From the NCBI GenBank assembly GCA_963169105.1, contig OY720632.1:744001-808000 (forward strand): 64,000 nucleotides of DNA, given 5' to 3'. Made by a program: the position numbers and the translations under genes. The number at the start of each line of letters is the position of its first letter. Position 1 is the first letter of the stretch. Source of the DNA: Ceriagrion tenellum (Eukaryota; Arthropoda; Insecta; Odonata; Coenagrionidae). Positions 1-15,000 of this stretch are shown here, in pieces. The notes beneath the pieces were generated by a model. It was not told the origin of the DNA, searched no databases, and saw only the letters and a program-made list of their open reading frames with translations.

Positions 1-3000
1 ACTTCTTGTGAAACTCAAATGCTGACTGCACATACGGAAATGTCACTTCCGATAGATTAGTTGGCGACTAGGCAATTGATTTACATTTTTAAACCCGAAT
101 CTGCAACCGAAATTGCCCTTAGAGAGGTGTTCGTGCAACGGTAAATGAAAGATTTCACAAGTACAGGGAAAGATAAAATACGAGGGCTGCCAGATTTCCG
201 GCTTCATGTCAAGACAGTACACAATATATTCAGGCAACATTAAACAGAAACAATCATAGGTACAAAAAATTCATTACCCACCTTCTAATTTGTTACGATG
301 CGTGACGTCTTGTTCTATAGACCAATTTGAGAAAATGTCACCGCCAAGCTTACCTGTAATTATACCAGCCATGAGATCCGCCACGCCGAAACCAGGGAAA
401 AGAAGCATTTGGTAAACTTTCGTGACTACGTCTATGAAGAAAAGTTTACCTTCAAACGTCTAGAATCATGCAGCACGGACCAATTCTCAGCTACTTTCCT
501 CTCGCGCGGTCCGGCGTCTGATGAATCTCACACTGCGATGTTACTTAGCAACGGTGACTACGCTACGGGCATTATTGTATTTCTCCTCCGTGAGCAGGCG
601 AATTACGCGTGAATGGTGGCCAATGTAATGAGACAGGTACATACACTTACATTCGCTTTTATATCCATATATATTTATGTATAAAAATTACAGGGTTTGT
701 CTGTCTTAAATACAGATCAACAGTTTTAATCCTATCGTACTGAAACTTTGGAGAGTAATAGTTCAAGGCAGGAGGACATTAATGCGGCACTGTAAAAAAA
801 TCTCAGGGCCCATAAGGGGGCCCTTGGGTGGTTTTACGGTACGTATTAGGTTTTGTGTAGTGGTTTCATTTTTTACTTTTTTAAATTACTTCCGCTCAAG
901 ATAGAGAGTTGGAATTTTTTCATTAAATGTCAGAAGGAATGAAGATTTGAATTCTTTCAAACAGTTATCCTTTAAAATTTCGTAATTGATTGAAAAATAC
1001 GTTTTTAACTGCTAAAACGCATATTTTTCTGTCAATGAAGAATGCCATATTCGCATGAGAACCAGATTTCTTAACACTTAACACTTCTTGTGAAACTCAA
1101 ATGCTGACTGCACATACGGAAATGTCACTTCCGATAGATTAGTTGGCGGAAAGGCAATTGATTTACTATTTTAAACCCGAATCTGTAACCAAAATTGCCT
1201 TTAGAGAGGTGTTCGTGCAACGGGAAAATGAAAGATTTCACAAGTACAGGGAAAGATAAAATACGAGGGCTGCCAGATTTCCGGCTTCATGTCAAGACAG
1301 TACACAATATATTCAGGCAACATTAAACAGAAACAATCATAGGTACAAAAAATTCATTACCCACCTTCTAATTTGTTACGATGCGTGACGTCTTGTTCTA
1401 TAGACCAATTAGAGAAAATGTCACCGCCAAGCTTACCTGTAATTATACCAGCCATGAGATCCGCCACGCCGAAACCAGGGAAAGGAAGCATTTGGTAAAC
1501 TTTCGTGACTACGTCTATGAAGAAAAGTTTACCTTCAAACGTCTAGAATCATGCAGCACGGACCAATTCTCAGCTACTTTCCTCTCGCGCGGTCCGGCGT
1601 CTGACGAATCTCACACTGCGATGTTACTTAGCAACGGTGACTACGCTACGGGCATTATTGTATTTCTCCTCCGTGAGCAGGCGAATTACGCGTGAATGGT
1701 GGCCAATGTAATGAGACAGGTACATACACTTACATTCGCTTTTATATCCATATATATTTATGTATAAAAATTACAGGGTTTGTCTGTCTTAAATACAGAT
1801 CAACAGTTTTAATCCTATCGTACTGAAACTTTGGAGAGTAATACTTCAAGGCAGGAGGACATTAATGCGGTACTGTAAAAAAATCTCAGGGCCCATAAGG
1901 GGGCCCTTGGGTGGTTTTACGTTACGTATTAGGTTTTGTGTAGTGGTTTCATTTTTTACTTTTTTTAATTACTTCCGCTCAAGATAGAGAGTTGGAATTT
2001 TTTCATCAAATGTCAGAAGGAATGAAGATTTGAATTCTTTCAAACAGTTATCCTTTAAAATTTCGTAATTGATTGAAAAATACGTTTTTAACTGCTAAAA
2101 CGCATATTTTTCTGTCAATGAAGAATGCCATATTCGCATGAGAACCAGATTTCTTAACACTTAACACTTCTTGTGAAACTCAAATGCTGACTGCACATAC
2201 GGAAATGTCACTTCCGATAGATTAGTTGGCGACTAGGCAATTGATTTACATTTTTAAACCCGAATCTGCAACCGAAATTGCCCTTAGAGAGGTGTTCGTG
2301 CAACGGGAAAATGAAAGATTTCACAAGTACAGGGAAAGATAAAATACGAGGGCTGCCAGATTTTCGGCTTCATGTCAAGACAGTACACAATATATTCAGG
2401 CAACATTAAACAGAAACAATCATAGGTACAAAAAATTCATTACCCACCTTCTAATTTGTTACGATGCGTGACGTCTTGTTCTATAGACCAATTTGAGAAA
2501 ATGTCACCGCCAAGCTTACCTGTAATTATACCAGCCATGAGATCCGCCACGCCGAAACCAGGGAAAAAAACCATTTCGTAAACTTTCGTGACTACGTCTA
2601 TGAAGAAAAGTTTACCTTCAAACGTCTAGAATCATGCAGCACGGACCAATTCTCAGCTACTTTCCTCTCGCGCGGTCCGGCGTCTGACGAATCTCACACT
2701 GCGATGTTACTTAGCAACGGTGACTACGCTACGGGCATTATTGTATTTCTCCTCCGTGAGCAGGCGAATTACGCGTGAATGGTGGCCAATGTAATGAGAC
2801 AGGTACATACACTTACATTCGCTTTTATATCCATATATATTTATGTATAAAAATTACAGGGTTTGTCTGTCTTAAATACAGATCAACAGTTTTGTTCCTA
2901 TCGTACTGAAACTTTGGAGAGTAATAGTTCAAGGCAGGAGGACATTAATGCGGCACTGGAAAAAAATCTCAGGGCCCATAAGGGGGCCCTTGGGTGGTTT

Positions 3001-6000
3001 TACGGTACGTATTAGGTTTTGTGTAGTGGTTTCATTTTTTACTTTTTTAAATTACTTCCGCTCAAGATAGAGAGTTGGAATTTTTTCATTAAATGTCAGA
3101 AGGAATGAAGATTTGAATTCTTTCAAACAGTTATCCTTTAAAATTTCGTAATTGATTGAAAAATACGTTTTTAACTGCTAAAACGCATATTTTTCTGTCA
3201 ATGAAGAATGCCATATTCGCATGAGAACCAGATTTCTTAACACTTAACACTTCTTGTGAAACTCAAATGCTGACTGCACATACGGAAATGTCACTTCCGA
3301 TAGATTAGTGTGCGACTGGGCAATTGATTTACATTTTTAAACCCGAATGCAACGGGAAAATGAAAGATTTCACAAGTACAGGGAAAGATAAAATACGAGG
3401 GCTGCCAGATTTCCGGCTTCATGTCAAGACAGTAAACAATATATTCAGGCAACATTAACCAGAAACAATCATAGGTACAAAAAATTCATTACCCACCTTC
3501 TAATTTGTTTCGATGCGTGACGTCTTGTTTTATAGACCAATTTGAGAAAATGTCACCGCCAAGCTTACCTGTAATTATACCAGCCATGAGATCCGCCACG
3601 CCGAAACCAGGGAAAAGAAGCATTTGGTAAACTTTCGTGACTACGTCTATGAAGAAAAGTTTACCTTCAAACGTCTAGAATCATGCAGCACGGACCAATT
3701 CTCAGCTACTTTCCTCTCGCGCGGTCCGGCGTCTGACGAATCTCACACTGCGATGTTACTTAGCAACGGTGACTACGCTACGGGCATTATTGTATTTCTC
3801 CTCCGTGAGCAGGCGAATTACGCGTGAATGGTGGCCAATGTAATGAGACTGGTACATACACTTACATTCGCTTTTATATCCATATATATTTATGTATAAA
3901 AATTACAGGGTTTGTCTGTCTTAAATACAGATCAACAGTTTTAATCCTATCGTACTGAAACTTTGGAGAGTATAACTTCAAGGCAGGAGGACATTAATGC
4001 GGCACTGTAAAAAAATCTCAGGGCCCATAAGGGGGCCCTTGGGTGGTTTTACGGTACGTATTAGGTTTTGTGTAGTGGTTTCATTTTTTACTTTTTTAAA
4101 TTACTTCCGCTCAAGATAGAGAGTTGGAATTTTTTCATTAAATGTCAGAAGGAATGAAGATTTGAATTCTTTCAAACAGTTATCCTTTAAAATTTCGTAA
4201 TTGATTGAAAAATACGTTTTTAACTGCTAAAACGCATATTTTTCTGTCAATGAAGAATGCCATATTCGCATGAGAACCAGATTTCTTAACACTTAACACT
4301 TCTTGTGAAACTCAAATGCTGACTGCACATACGGAAATGTCACTTCCGATAGATTAGTTGGCGACTAGGCAATTGATTTACATTTTTAAACCCGAATCTG
4401 CAACCGAAATTGCCCTTAGAGAGGTGTTCGTGCAACGGGAAAATGAAAGATTTCACAAGTACAGGGAAAGATAAAATACGAGGGCTGCCAGATTTCCGGC
4501 TTCATGTCAAGACAGTACACACTATATCCAGGCAACATTAAACAGAAACAATCATAGGTACAAAAAATTCATTACCCACCTTCTAATTTGTTACGATGCG
4601 TGACGTCTTGTTCTATAGACAATTTGAGAAAATGTCACCGCCAAGCTTACCTGTATTTATACCAGCCATGAGATCCGCCACGCCGAAACCAGGGAAAAGA
4701 AGCATTTCGTAAACTTTCGTGACTACGTCTATGAAGAAAAGTTTACCTTCAAAGGTCTAGAATCATGCAGCACGGACCAATTCTCAGCTACTTTCCTCTC
4801 GCGCGGTACGGCGTCTGACGAATCTCACACTGCGATGTTACTTAGCAACGGTGACTACGCTACGGGCATTATTGTATTTCTCCTCCGTGAGCAGGCGAAT
4901 TACGCGTGAATGGTGGCCAATGTAATGAGACAGGTACATACACTTACATTCGCCTTTATATCCATATATATTTATGTATAAAAATTACAGGGTTTGTCTG
5001 TCTTAAATACAGATCAACAGTTTTAATCCTATCGTACTGAAACTTTGGAGAGTAATACTTCAAGGCAGGAGGACATTAATGCGGCACTGTAAAAAAATCT
5101 CAGGGCCCATAAGGGGGCCCTTGGGTGGTTTTACGGTACGTTTTAGGTTTTGTGTAGTGGTTTCATTTTTTACTTTTTTAAATTACTTCCGCTCAAGATA
5201 GAGAGTTGGAATTTTTTCATTAAATGTCAGAAGGAATGAAGATTTGAATTCTTTCAAACAGTTATCCTTTAAAATTTCGTAATTGATTGAAAAATACGTT
5301 TTTAACTGCTAAAACGCATATTTTTCTGTCAATGAAGAATGCCATATTCGCATGAGAACCAGATTTCTTAACACTTAACACTTCTTGTGAAACTCAAATG
5401 CTGACTGCACATACGGAAATGTCACTTCCGATAGATTAGTTGGCGGAAAGGCAATTGATTTACTATTTTAAACCCGAATCTGTAACCAAAATTGCCCTTA
5501 GAGAGGTGTTCGTGGAACGGGAAAATGAAAGATTTCACAAGTACAGGGAAAGATAAAATACGAGGGCTGCCAGATTTCCGGCTTCATGTCAAGACAGTAC
5601 ACAATATATTCAGGCAACATTAAACAGAAACAATCATAGGTACAAAAAATTCATTACCCACCTTCTAATTTGTTACGATGCGTGACGTCTTGTTCTATAG
5701 ACCAATTTGAGAAAATGTCACCGCCAAGCTTACCTGTAATTATACCAGCCATGAGTGCCGCCACGCCGAAACCAGGGAAAAAAACCATTTCGTAAACTTT
5801 CGTGACTACGTCTATGAAGAAAAGTTTACCTTCAAACGTCTAGAATCATGCAGCACGGACCAATTCTCAGCTACTTTCCTCTCGCGCGGTCCGGCGTCTG
5901 ACGAATCTCACACTGCGATGTTACTTAGCAACGGTGACTACGCTACGGGCATTATTGTATTTCTCCTCCGTGAGCAGGCGAATTACGCGTGAATGGTGGC

Positions 6001-9000
6001 CAATGTAATGAGACAGGTACATACACTTACATTCGCTTTTATATCCATATATATTTATGTATAAAAATTACAGGGTTTGTCTGTCTTAAATACAGATCAA
6101 CAGTTTTAATCCTATCGTACTGAAACTTTGGAGAGTAATACTTCAAGGCAGGAGGACATTAATGCGGTACTGTAAAAAAATCTCAGGGCCCATAAGGGGG
6201 CCCTTGGGTGGTTTTACGTTACGTATTAGGTTTTGTGTAGTGGTTTCATTTTTTACTTTTTTTTAATTACTTCCGCTCAAGATAGAGAGTTGGAATTTTT
6301 TCATCAAATGTCAGAAGGAATGAAGATTTGAATTCTTTCAAACAGTTATCCTTTAAAATTTCGTAATTGATTGAAAAATACGTTTTTAACTGCTAAAACG
6401 CATATTTTTCTTCAATGAAGAATGCCATATTCGCATGAGAACCAGATTTCTTAACACTTAACACTTCTTGTGAAACTCAAATGCTGACTGCACATACGGA
6501 AATGTCACTTCCGATAGATTAGTTGGCGACTAGGCAATTGATTTACATTTTTAAACCCGAATCTGCAACCGAAATTGCCCTTAGAGAGGTGTTCGTGCAA
6601 CGGTAAATGAAAGATTTCACAAATACAGGGAAAGATAAAATACGAGGGCTGCCAGATTTCCGGCTTCATGTCAAGACAGTACACAATATATTCAGGCAAC
6701 ATTAAACAGAAACAATCATAGGTACAAAAAATTCATTACCCACCTTCTAATTTGTTACGATGCGTGACGTCTTGTTCTATAGACCAATTTGAGAAAATGT
6801 CACCGCCAAGCTTACCTGTAATTATACCAGCCATGAGATCCGCCACGCCGAAACCAGGGAAAAGAAGCATTTGGTAAACTTTCGTGACTACGTCTATGAA
6901 GAAAAGTTTACCTTCAAACGTCTAGAATCATGCAGCACGGACCAATTCTCAGCTACTTTCCTCTCGCGCGGTCCGGCGTCTGACGAATCTCACACTGCGA
7001 TGTTACTTAGCAACGGTGACTACGCTACGGGCATTATTGTATTTCTCCTCCGTGAGCAGGCGTATTACGCGTGAATGGTGGCCAATGTAATGAGACAGGT
7101 ACATACACTTACATTCGCCTTTATATCCATATATATTTATGTATAAAAATTACAGGGTTTGTCTGTCTTAAATACAGATCAACAGTTTTAATCCTATCGT
7201 ACTGAAACTTTGTAGAGTAATAGTTCAAGGCAGGAGGACATTAATGCGGCACTGTAAAAAAATCTCAGGGCCCATAAGGGGGCCCTTGGGTGGTTTTACG
7301 GTACGTATTAGGTTTTGTGTAGTGGTTTCATTTTTTACTTTTTTAAATTACTTCCGCTCAAGATAGAGAGTTGGAATTTTTTCATTAAATGTCAGAAGGA
7401 ATGAAGATTTGAATTCTTTCAAACAGTTATCCTTTAAAATTTCGTAATTGATTGAAAAATACGTTTTTAACTGCTAAAACGCATATTTTTCTGTCAATGA
7501 AGAATGCCATATTCGCATGAGAACCAGATTTCTTAACACTTAACACTTCTTGTGAAACTCAAATGCTGACTGCACATACGGAAATGTCACTTCCGATAGA
7601 TTAGTGTGCGACTGGGCAATTGATTTACATTTTTAAACCCGAATGCAACGGGAAAATGAAAGATTTCACAAGTACAGGGAAAGATAACATACGAGGGCTG
7701 CCAGATTTCCGGCTTCATGTCAAGACAGTAAACAATATATTCAGGCAACATTAAACAGAAACAATCATAGGTACAAAAAATTCATTACCCACCTTCTAAT
7801 TTGTTTCGATGCGTGACGTCTTGTTTTATAGACCAATTTGAGAAAATGTCACCGCCAAGCTTACCTGTAATTATACCAGCCATGAGATCCGCCACGCCGA
7901 AACCAGGGAAAAAAACCATTTCGTAAACTTTCGTGACTACGTCTATGAAGAAAAGTTTACCTTCAAACGTCTAGAATCATGCAGCACGGACCAATTCTCA
8001 GCTACTTTCCTCTCGCGCGGTCCGGCGTCTGACGAATCTCACACTGCGATGTTACTTAGCAACGGTGACTACGCTACGGGCATTATTGTATTTCTCCTCC
8101 GTGAGCAGGCGTATTACGCGTGAATGGTGGCCAATGTAATGAGACAGGTACATACACTTACATTCGCCTTTATATCCATATATATTTATGTATAAAAATT
8201 ACAGGGTTTGTCTGTCTTAAAGACAAATCAACAGTTTAAATCCTATCGTACTGAAACTTTGGAGAGTAATAGTTCAAGGCAGGAGGACATTAATGCGGCA
8301 CTGTAAAAAAATCTCAGGGCCCAAAAGGGGGCCCTTGGGTGGTTTTACGGTACGTATTAGGTTTTGTGTAGTGGTTTCATTTTTTACTTTTTTAAATTAC
8401 TTCCGCTCAAGATAGAGAGTTGGAATTTTTTCATTAAATGTCAGAAGGAATGAAGATTTGAATTCTTTCAAACAGTTATCCTTTAAAATTTCGTAATTGA
8501 TTGAAAAATACGTTTTTAACTGCTAAAACGCATATTTTTCTGTCAATGAAGAATGCCATATTCGCATGAGAACCAGATTTCTTAACACTTAACACTTCTT
8601 GTGAAACTCAAATGCTGACTGCACATACGGAAATGTCACTTCCGATAGATTAGTTGGCGACTAGGCAATTGATTTACATTTTTAAACCCGAATCTGCAAC
8701 CGAAATTGCCCTTAGAGAGGTGTTCGTGCAACGGTAAATGAAAGATTTCACAAGTACAGGGAAAGATAAAATACGAGGGCTGCCAGATTTCCGGCTTCAT
8801 GTCAAGAAAGTACACAATATATTCAGGCAACATTAAACAGAAACAATCATAGGTACAAAAAATTCATTACCCACCTTCTAATTTGTTACGATGCGTGACG
8901 TCTTGTTCTATAGACCAATTTGAGAAAATGTCACCGCCAAGCTTACCTGTAATTATACCAGCCATGAGATCCGCCACGCCGAAACCAGGGAAAAAAACCA

Positions 9001-12000
9001 TTTCGTAAACTTTCGTGACTACGTCTATGAAGAAAAGTTTACCTTCAAACGTCTAGAATCATGCAGCACGGACCAATTCTCAGCTACTTTCCTCTCGCGC
9101 GGTCCGGCGTCTGACGAATCTCACACTGCGATGTTACTTAGCAACGGTGACTACGCTACGGGCATTATTGTATTTCTCCTCCGTGAGCAGGCGAATTACG
9201 CGTGAATGGTGGCCAATGTAATGAGACAGGTACATACACTTACATTCGCTTTTATATCCATATATATTTATGTATAAAAATTACAGGGTTTGTCTGTCTT
9301 AAATACAGATCAACAGTTTTGTTCCTATCGTACTGAAACTTTGGAGAGTAATACTTCAAGGCAGGAGGACATTAATGCGGCACTGTAAAAAAATCTCAGG
9401 GCCCATAAGGGGGCCCTTGGGTGGTTTTACGGTACGTATTAGGTTTTGTGTAGTGGTTTCATTTTTTACTTTTTTAAATTACTTCCGCTCAAGATAGAGA
9501 GTTGGAATTTTTTCATTAAATGTCAGAAGGAATGAAGATTTGAATTCTTTCAAACAGTTATCCTTTAAAATTTCGTAATTGATTGAAAAATACGTTTTTA
9601 ACTGCTAAAACGCATATTTTTCTGTCAATGAAGAATGCCATATTCGCATGAGAACCAGATTTCTTAACACTTAACACTTCTTGTGAAACTCAAATGCTGA
9701 CTGCACATACGGAAATGTCACTTCCGATAGATTAGTTGGCGACTAGGCAATTGATTTACATTTTTAAACCCGAATCTGCAACCGAAATTGCCCTTAGAGA
9801 GGTGTTCGTGCAACGGGAAAATGAAAGATTTCACAAGTACAGGGAAAGATAAAATACGAGGGCTGCCAGATTTCCGGCTTCATGTCAAGACAGTACACAC
9901 TATATCCAGGCAATATTAAACAGAAACAATCATAGGTACAAAAAATTCATTACCCACCTTCTAATTTGTTACGATGCGTGACGTCTTGTTCTATAGACCA
10001 ATTTGAGAAAATGTCACCGCCAAGCTTACCTGTATTTATACCAGCCATGAGATCCGCCACGCCGAAACCAGGGAAAAGAAGCATTTCGTAAACTTTCGTG
10101 ACTACGTCTATGAAGAAAAGTTTACCTTCAAAGGTCTAGAATCATGCAGCACGGACCAATTCTCAGCTACTTTCCTCTCGCGCGGTACGGCGTCTGACGA
10201 ATCTCACACTGCGATGTTACTTAGCAACGGTGACTACGCTACGGGCATTATTGTATTTCTCCTCCGTGAGCAGGCGAATTACGCGTGAATGGTGGCCAAT
10301 GTAATGAGACAGGTACATACACTTACATTCGCCTTTATATCCATATATATTTATGTATAAAAATTACAGGGTTTGTCTGTCTTAAATACAGATCAACAGT
10401 TTTAATCCTATCGTACTGAAACTTTGGAGAGTAATAGTTCAAGGCAGGAGGACATTAATGCGGCACTGTAAAAAAATCTCAGGGCCCATAAGGGGGCCCT
10501 TGGGTGGTTTTACGGTACGTATTAGGTTTTGTGTAGTGGTTTCATTTTTTACTTTTTTAAATTACTTCCGCTCAAGATAAAGAGTTGGAATTTTTTCATT
10601 AAATGTCAGAAGGAATGAAGATTTGAATTCTTTCAAACAGTTATCCTTTAAAATTTCGTAATTGATTGAAAAATACGTTTTTAACTGCTAAAACGCATAT
10701 TTTTCTGTCAATGAAGAATGCCATATTCGCATGAGAACCAGATTTCTTAACACTTAACACTTCTTGTGAAACTCAAATGCTGACTGCACATACGGAAATG
10801 TCACTTCCGATAGATTAGTTGGCGGAAAGGCAATTGATTTACATTTTTAAACCCGAATCTGTAACCAAAATTGCCCTTAGAGAGGTGTTCGTGCAACGGG
10901 AAAATGAAAGATTTCACAAGTACAAGGAAAGATAAAATACGAGGGCTGCCAGATTTCCGGCTTCACGTCAAGACAGTACACAATATATTCAGGCAACATT
11001 AAACAGAAACAATCATAGGTACAAAAAATTCATTACCCACCTTCTAATTTGTTACGATGCGTGACGTCTTGTTCTATAGACCAATTTGAGAAAATGTCAC
11101 CGCCAAGCTTACCTGTAATTATACCAGCCATGAGATCCGCCACGCCGAAACCAGGGAAAAGAAGCATTTGGTAAACTTTCGTGACTACGTCTATGAAGAA
11201 AAGTTTACCTTCAAACGTCTAGAATCATGCAGCACGGACCAATTCTCAGCTACTTTCCTCTCGCGCGGTCCGGCGTCTGACGAATCTCACACTGCGATGT
11301 TACTTAGCAACGGTGACTACGCTACGGGCATTATTGTATTTCTCCTCCGTGAGCAGGCGAATTACGCGTGAATGGTGGCCAATGTAATGAGACAGGTACA
11401 TACACTTACATTCGCTTTTATATCCATATATATTTATGTATAAAAATTACAGGGTTTGTCTGTCTTAAATACAGATCAACAGTTTTAATCCTATCGTACT
11501 GAAACTTTGGAGAGTAATACTTCAAGGCAGGAGGACATTAATGCGGTACTGTAAAAAAATCTCAGGGCCCATAAGGGGGCCCTTGGGTGGTTTTACGTTA
11601 CGTATTAGGTTTTGTGTAGTGGTTTCATTTTTTACTTTTTTTAATTACTTCCGCTCAAGATAGAGAGTTGGAATTTTTTCATCAAATGTCAGAAGGAATG
11701 AAGATTTGAATTCTTTCAAACAGTTATCCTTTAAAATTTCGTAATTGATTGAAAAATACGTTTTTAACTGCTAAAACGCATATTTTTCTTCAATGAAGAA
11801 TGCCATATTCGCATGAGAACCAGATTTCTTAACACTTAACACTTCTTGTGAAACTCAAATGCTGACTGCACATACGGAAATGTCACTTCCGATAGATTAG
11901 TTGGCGACTAGGCAATTGATTTACATTTTTAAACCCGAATCTGCAACCGAAATTGCCCTTAGAGAGGTGTTCGTGCAACGGTAAATGAAAGATTTCACAA

Positions 12001-15000
12001 GTACAGGGAAAGATAAAATACGAGGGCTGCCAGATTTCCGGCTTCATGTCAAGACAGTACACAATATATTCAGGCAACATTAAACAGAAACAATCATAGG
12101 TACAAAAAATTCATTACCCACCTTCTAATTTGTTACGATGCGTGACGTCTTGTTCTATAGACCAATTTGAGAAAATGTCACCGCCAAGCTTACCTGTAAT
12201 TATACCAGCCATGAGATCCGCCACGCCGAAACCAGGGAAAAGAAGCATTTGGTAAACTTTCGTGACTACGTCTATGAAGAAAAGTTTACCTTCAAACGTC
12301 TAGAATCATGCAGCACGGACCAATTCTCAGCTACTTTCCTCTCGCGCGGTCCGGCGTCTGACGAATCTCACACTGCGATGTTACTTAGCAACGGTGACTA
12401 CGCTACGGGCATTATTGTATTTCTCCTCCGTGAGCAGGCGAATTACGCGTGAATGGTGGCCAATGTAATGAGACAGGTACATACACTTACATTCGCTTTT
12501 ATATCCATATATATTTATGTATAAAAATTACAGGGTTTGTCTGTCTTAAATACAGATCAACAGTTTTAATCCTATCGTACTGAAACTTTGGAGAGTAATA
12601 GTTCAAGGCAGGAGGACATTAATGCGGCACTGTAAAAAAATCTCAGGGCCCATAAGGGGGCCCTTGGGTGGTTTTACGGTACGTATTAGGTTTTGTGTAG
12701 TGGTTTCATTTTTTACTTTTTTAAATTACTTCCGCTCAAGATAGAGAGTTGGAATTTTTTCATTAAATGTCAGAAGGAATGAAGATTTGAATTCTTTCAA
12801 ACAGTTATCCTTTAAAATTTCGTAATTGATTGAAAAATACGTTTTTAACTGCTAAAACGCATATTTTTCTGTCAATGAAGAATGCCATATTCGCATGAGA
12901 ACCAGATTTCTTAACACTTAACACTTCTTGTGAAACTCAAATGCTGACTGCACATACGGAAATGTCACTTCCGATAGATTAGTGTGCGACTGGGCAATTG
13001 ATTTACATTTTTAAACCCGAATGCAACGGGAAAATGAAAGATTTCACAAGTACAGGGAAAGATAACATACGAGGGCTGCCAGATTTCCGGCTTCATGTCA
13101 AGACAGTAAACAATATATTCAGGCAACATTAAACAGAAACAATCATAGGTACAAAAAATTCATTACCCACCTTCTAATTTGTTTCGATGCGTGACGTCTT
13201 GTTTTATAGACCAATTTGAGAAAATGTCACCGCCAAGCTTACCTGTAATTATACCAGCCATGAGATCCGCCACGCCGAAACCAGGGAAAAAAACCATTTC
13301 GTAAACTTTCGTGACTACGTCTATGAAGAAAAGTTTACCTTCAAACGTCTAGAATCATGCAGCACGGACCAATTCTCAGCTACTTTCCTCTCGCGCGGTC
13401 CGGCGTCTGACGAATCTCACACTGCGATGTTACTTAGCAACGGTGACTACGCTACGGGCATTATTGTATTTCTCCTCCGTGAGCAGGCGTATTACGCGTG
13501 AATGGTGGCCAATGTAATGAGACAGGTACATACACTTACATTCGCCTTTATATCCATATATATTTATGTATAAAAATTACAGGGTTTGTCTGTCTTAAAT
13601 ACAGATCAACAGTTTTAATCCTATCGTACTGAAACTTTGGAGAGTAATACTTCAAGGCAGGAGGACATTAATGCGGTACTGTAAAAAAATCTCAGGGCCC
13701 ATAAGGGGGCCCTTGGGTGGTTTTACGTTACGTATTAGGTTTTGTGTAGTGGTTTCATTTTTTACTTTTTTTAATTACTTCCGCTCAAGATAGAGAGTTG
13801 GAATTTTTTCATCAAATGTCAGAAGGAATGAAGATTTGAATTCTTTCAAACAGTTATCCTTTAAAATTTCGTAATTGATTGAAAAATACGTTTTTAACTG
13901 CTAAAACGCATATTTTTCTGTCAATGAAGAATGCCATATTCGCATGAGAACCAGATTTCTTAACACTTAACACTTCTTGTGAAACTCAAATGCTGACTGC
14001 ACATACGGAAATGTCACTTCCGATAGATTAGTTGGCGACTAGGCAATTCATTTACATTTTTAAACCCGAATCTGCAACCGAAATTGCCCTTAGAGAGGTG
14101 TTCGTGCAACGGTAAATGAAAGATTTCACAAGTACAGGGAAAGATAAAATACGAGGGCTGCCAGATTTCCGGCTTCATGTCAAGACAGTACACAATATAT
14201 TCAGGCAACATTAAACAGAAACAATCATAGGTACAAAAAATTCATTACCCACCTTCTAATTTGTTACGATGCGTGACGTCTTGTTCTATAGACCAATTTG
14301 AGAAAATGTCACCGCCAAGCTTACCTGTAATTATACCAGCCATGAGATCCGCCACGCCGAAACCAGGGAAAAGAAGCATTTGGTAAACTTTCGTGACTAC
14401 GTCTATGAAGAAAAGTTTACCTTCAAACGTCTAGAATCATGCAGCACGGACCAATTCTCAGCTACTTTCCTCTCGCGCGGTCCGGCGTCTGACGAATCTC
14501 ACACTGCGATGTTACTTAGCAACGGTGACTACGCTACGGGCATTATTGTATTTCTCCTCCGTGAGCAGGCGAATTACGCGTGAATGGTGGCCAATGTAAT
14601 GAGACAGGTACATACACTTACATTCGCTTTTATATCCATATATATTTATGTATAAAAATTACAGGGTTTGTCTGTCTTAAATACAGATCAACAGTTTTAA
14701 TCCTATCGTACTGAAACTTTGGAGAGTAATAGTTCAAGGCAGGAGGACATTAATGCGGCACTGTAAAAAAATCTCAGGGCCCATAAGGGGGCCCTTGGGT
14801 GGTTTTACGGTACGTATTAGGTTTTGTGTAGTGGTTTCATTTTTTACTTTTTTAAATTACTTCCGCTCAAGATAGAGAGTTGGAATTTTTTCATTAAATG
14901 TCAGAAGGAATGAAGATTTGAATTCTTTCAAACAGTTATCCTTTAAAATTTCGTAATTGATTGAAAAATACGTTTTTAACTGCTAAAACGCATATTTTTC

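Noticed and set aside
43..240. Recurrent 65-codon minus-strand frame in some long monomers
   Set aside because: It exists only where one base is missing ('ggtaaatg' instead of 'gggaaaatg') and is absent from short units, so it is not a conserved gene.
409..612. Recurrent 67-codon plus-strand frame (VNFRDYVYEEKF...) in the monomers
   Set aside because: Most copies begin at TTG, not ATG; the frame is open only because the monomers are near-identical; no homology is recognised and no regulatory context is seen.
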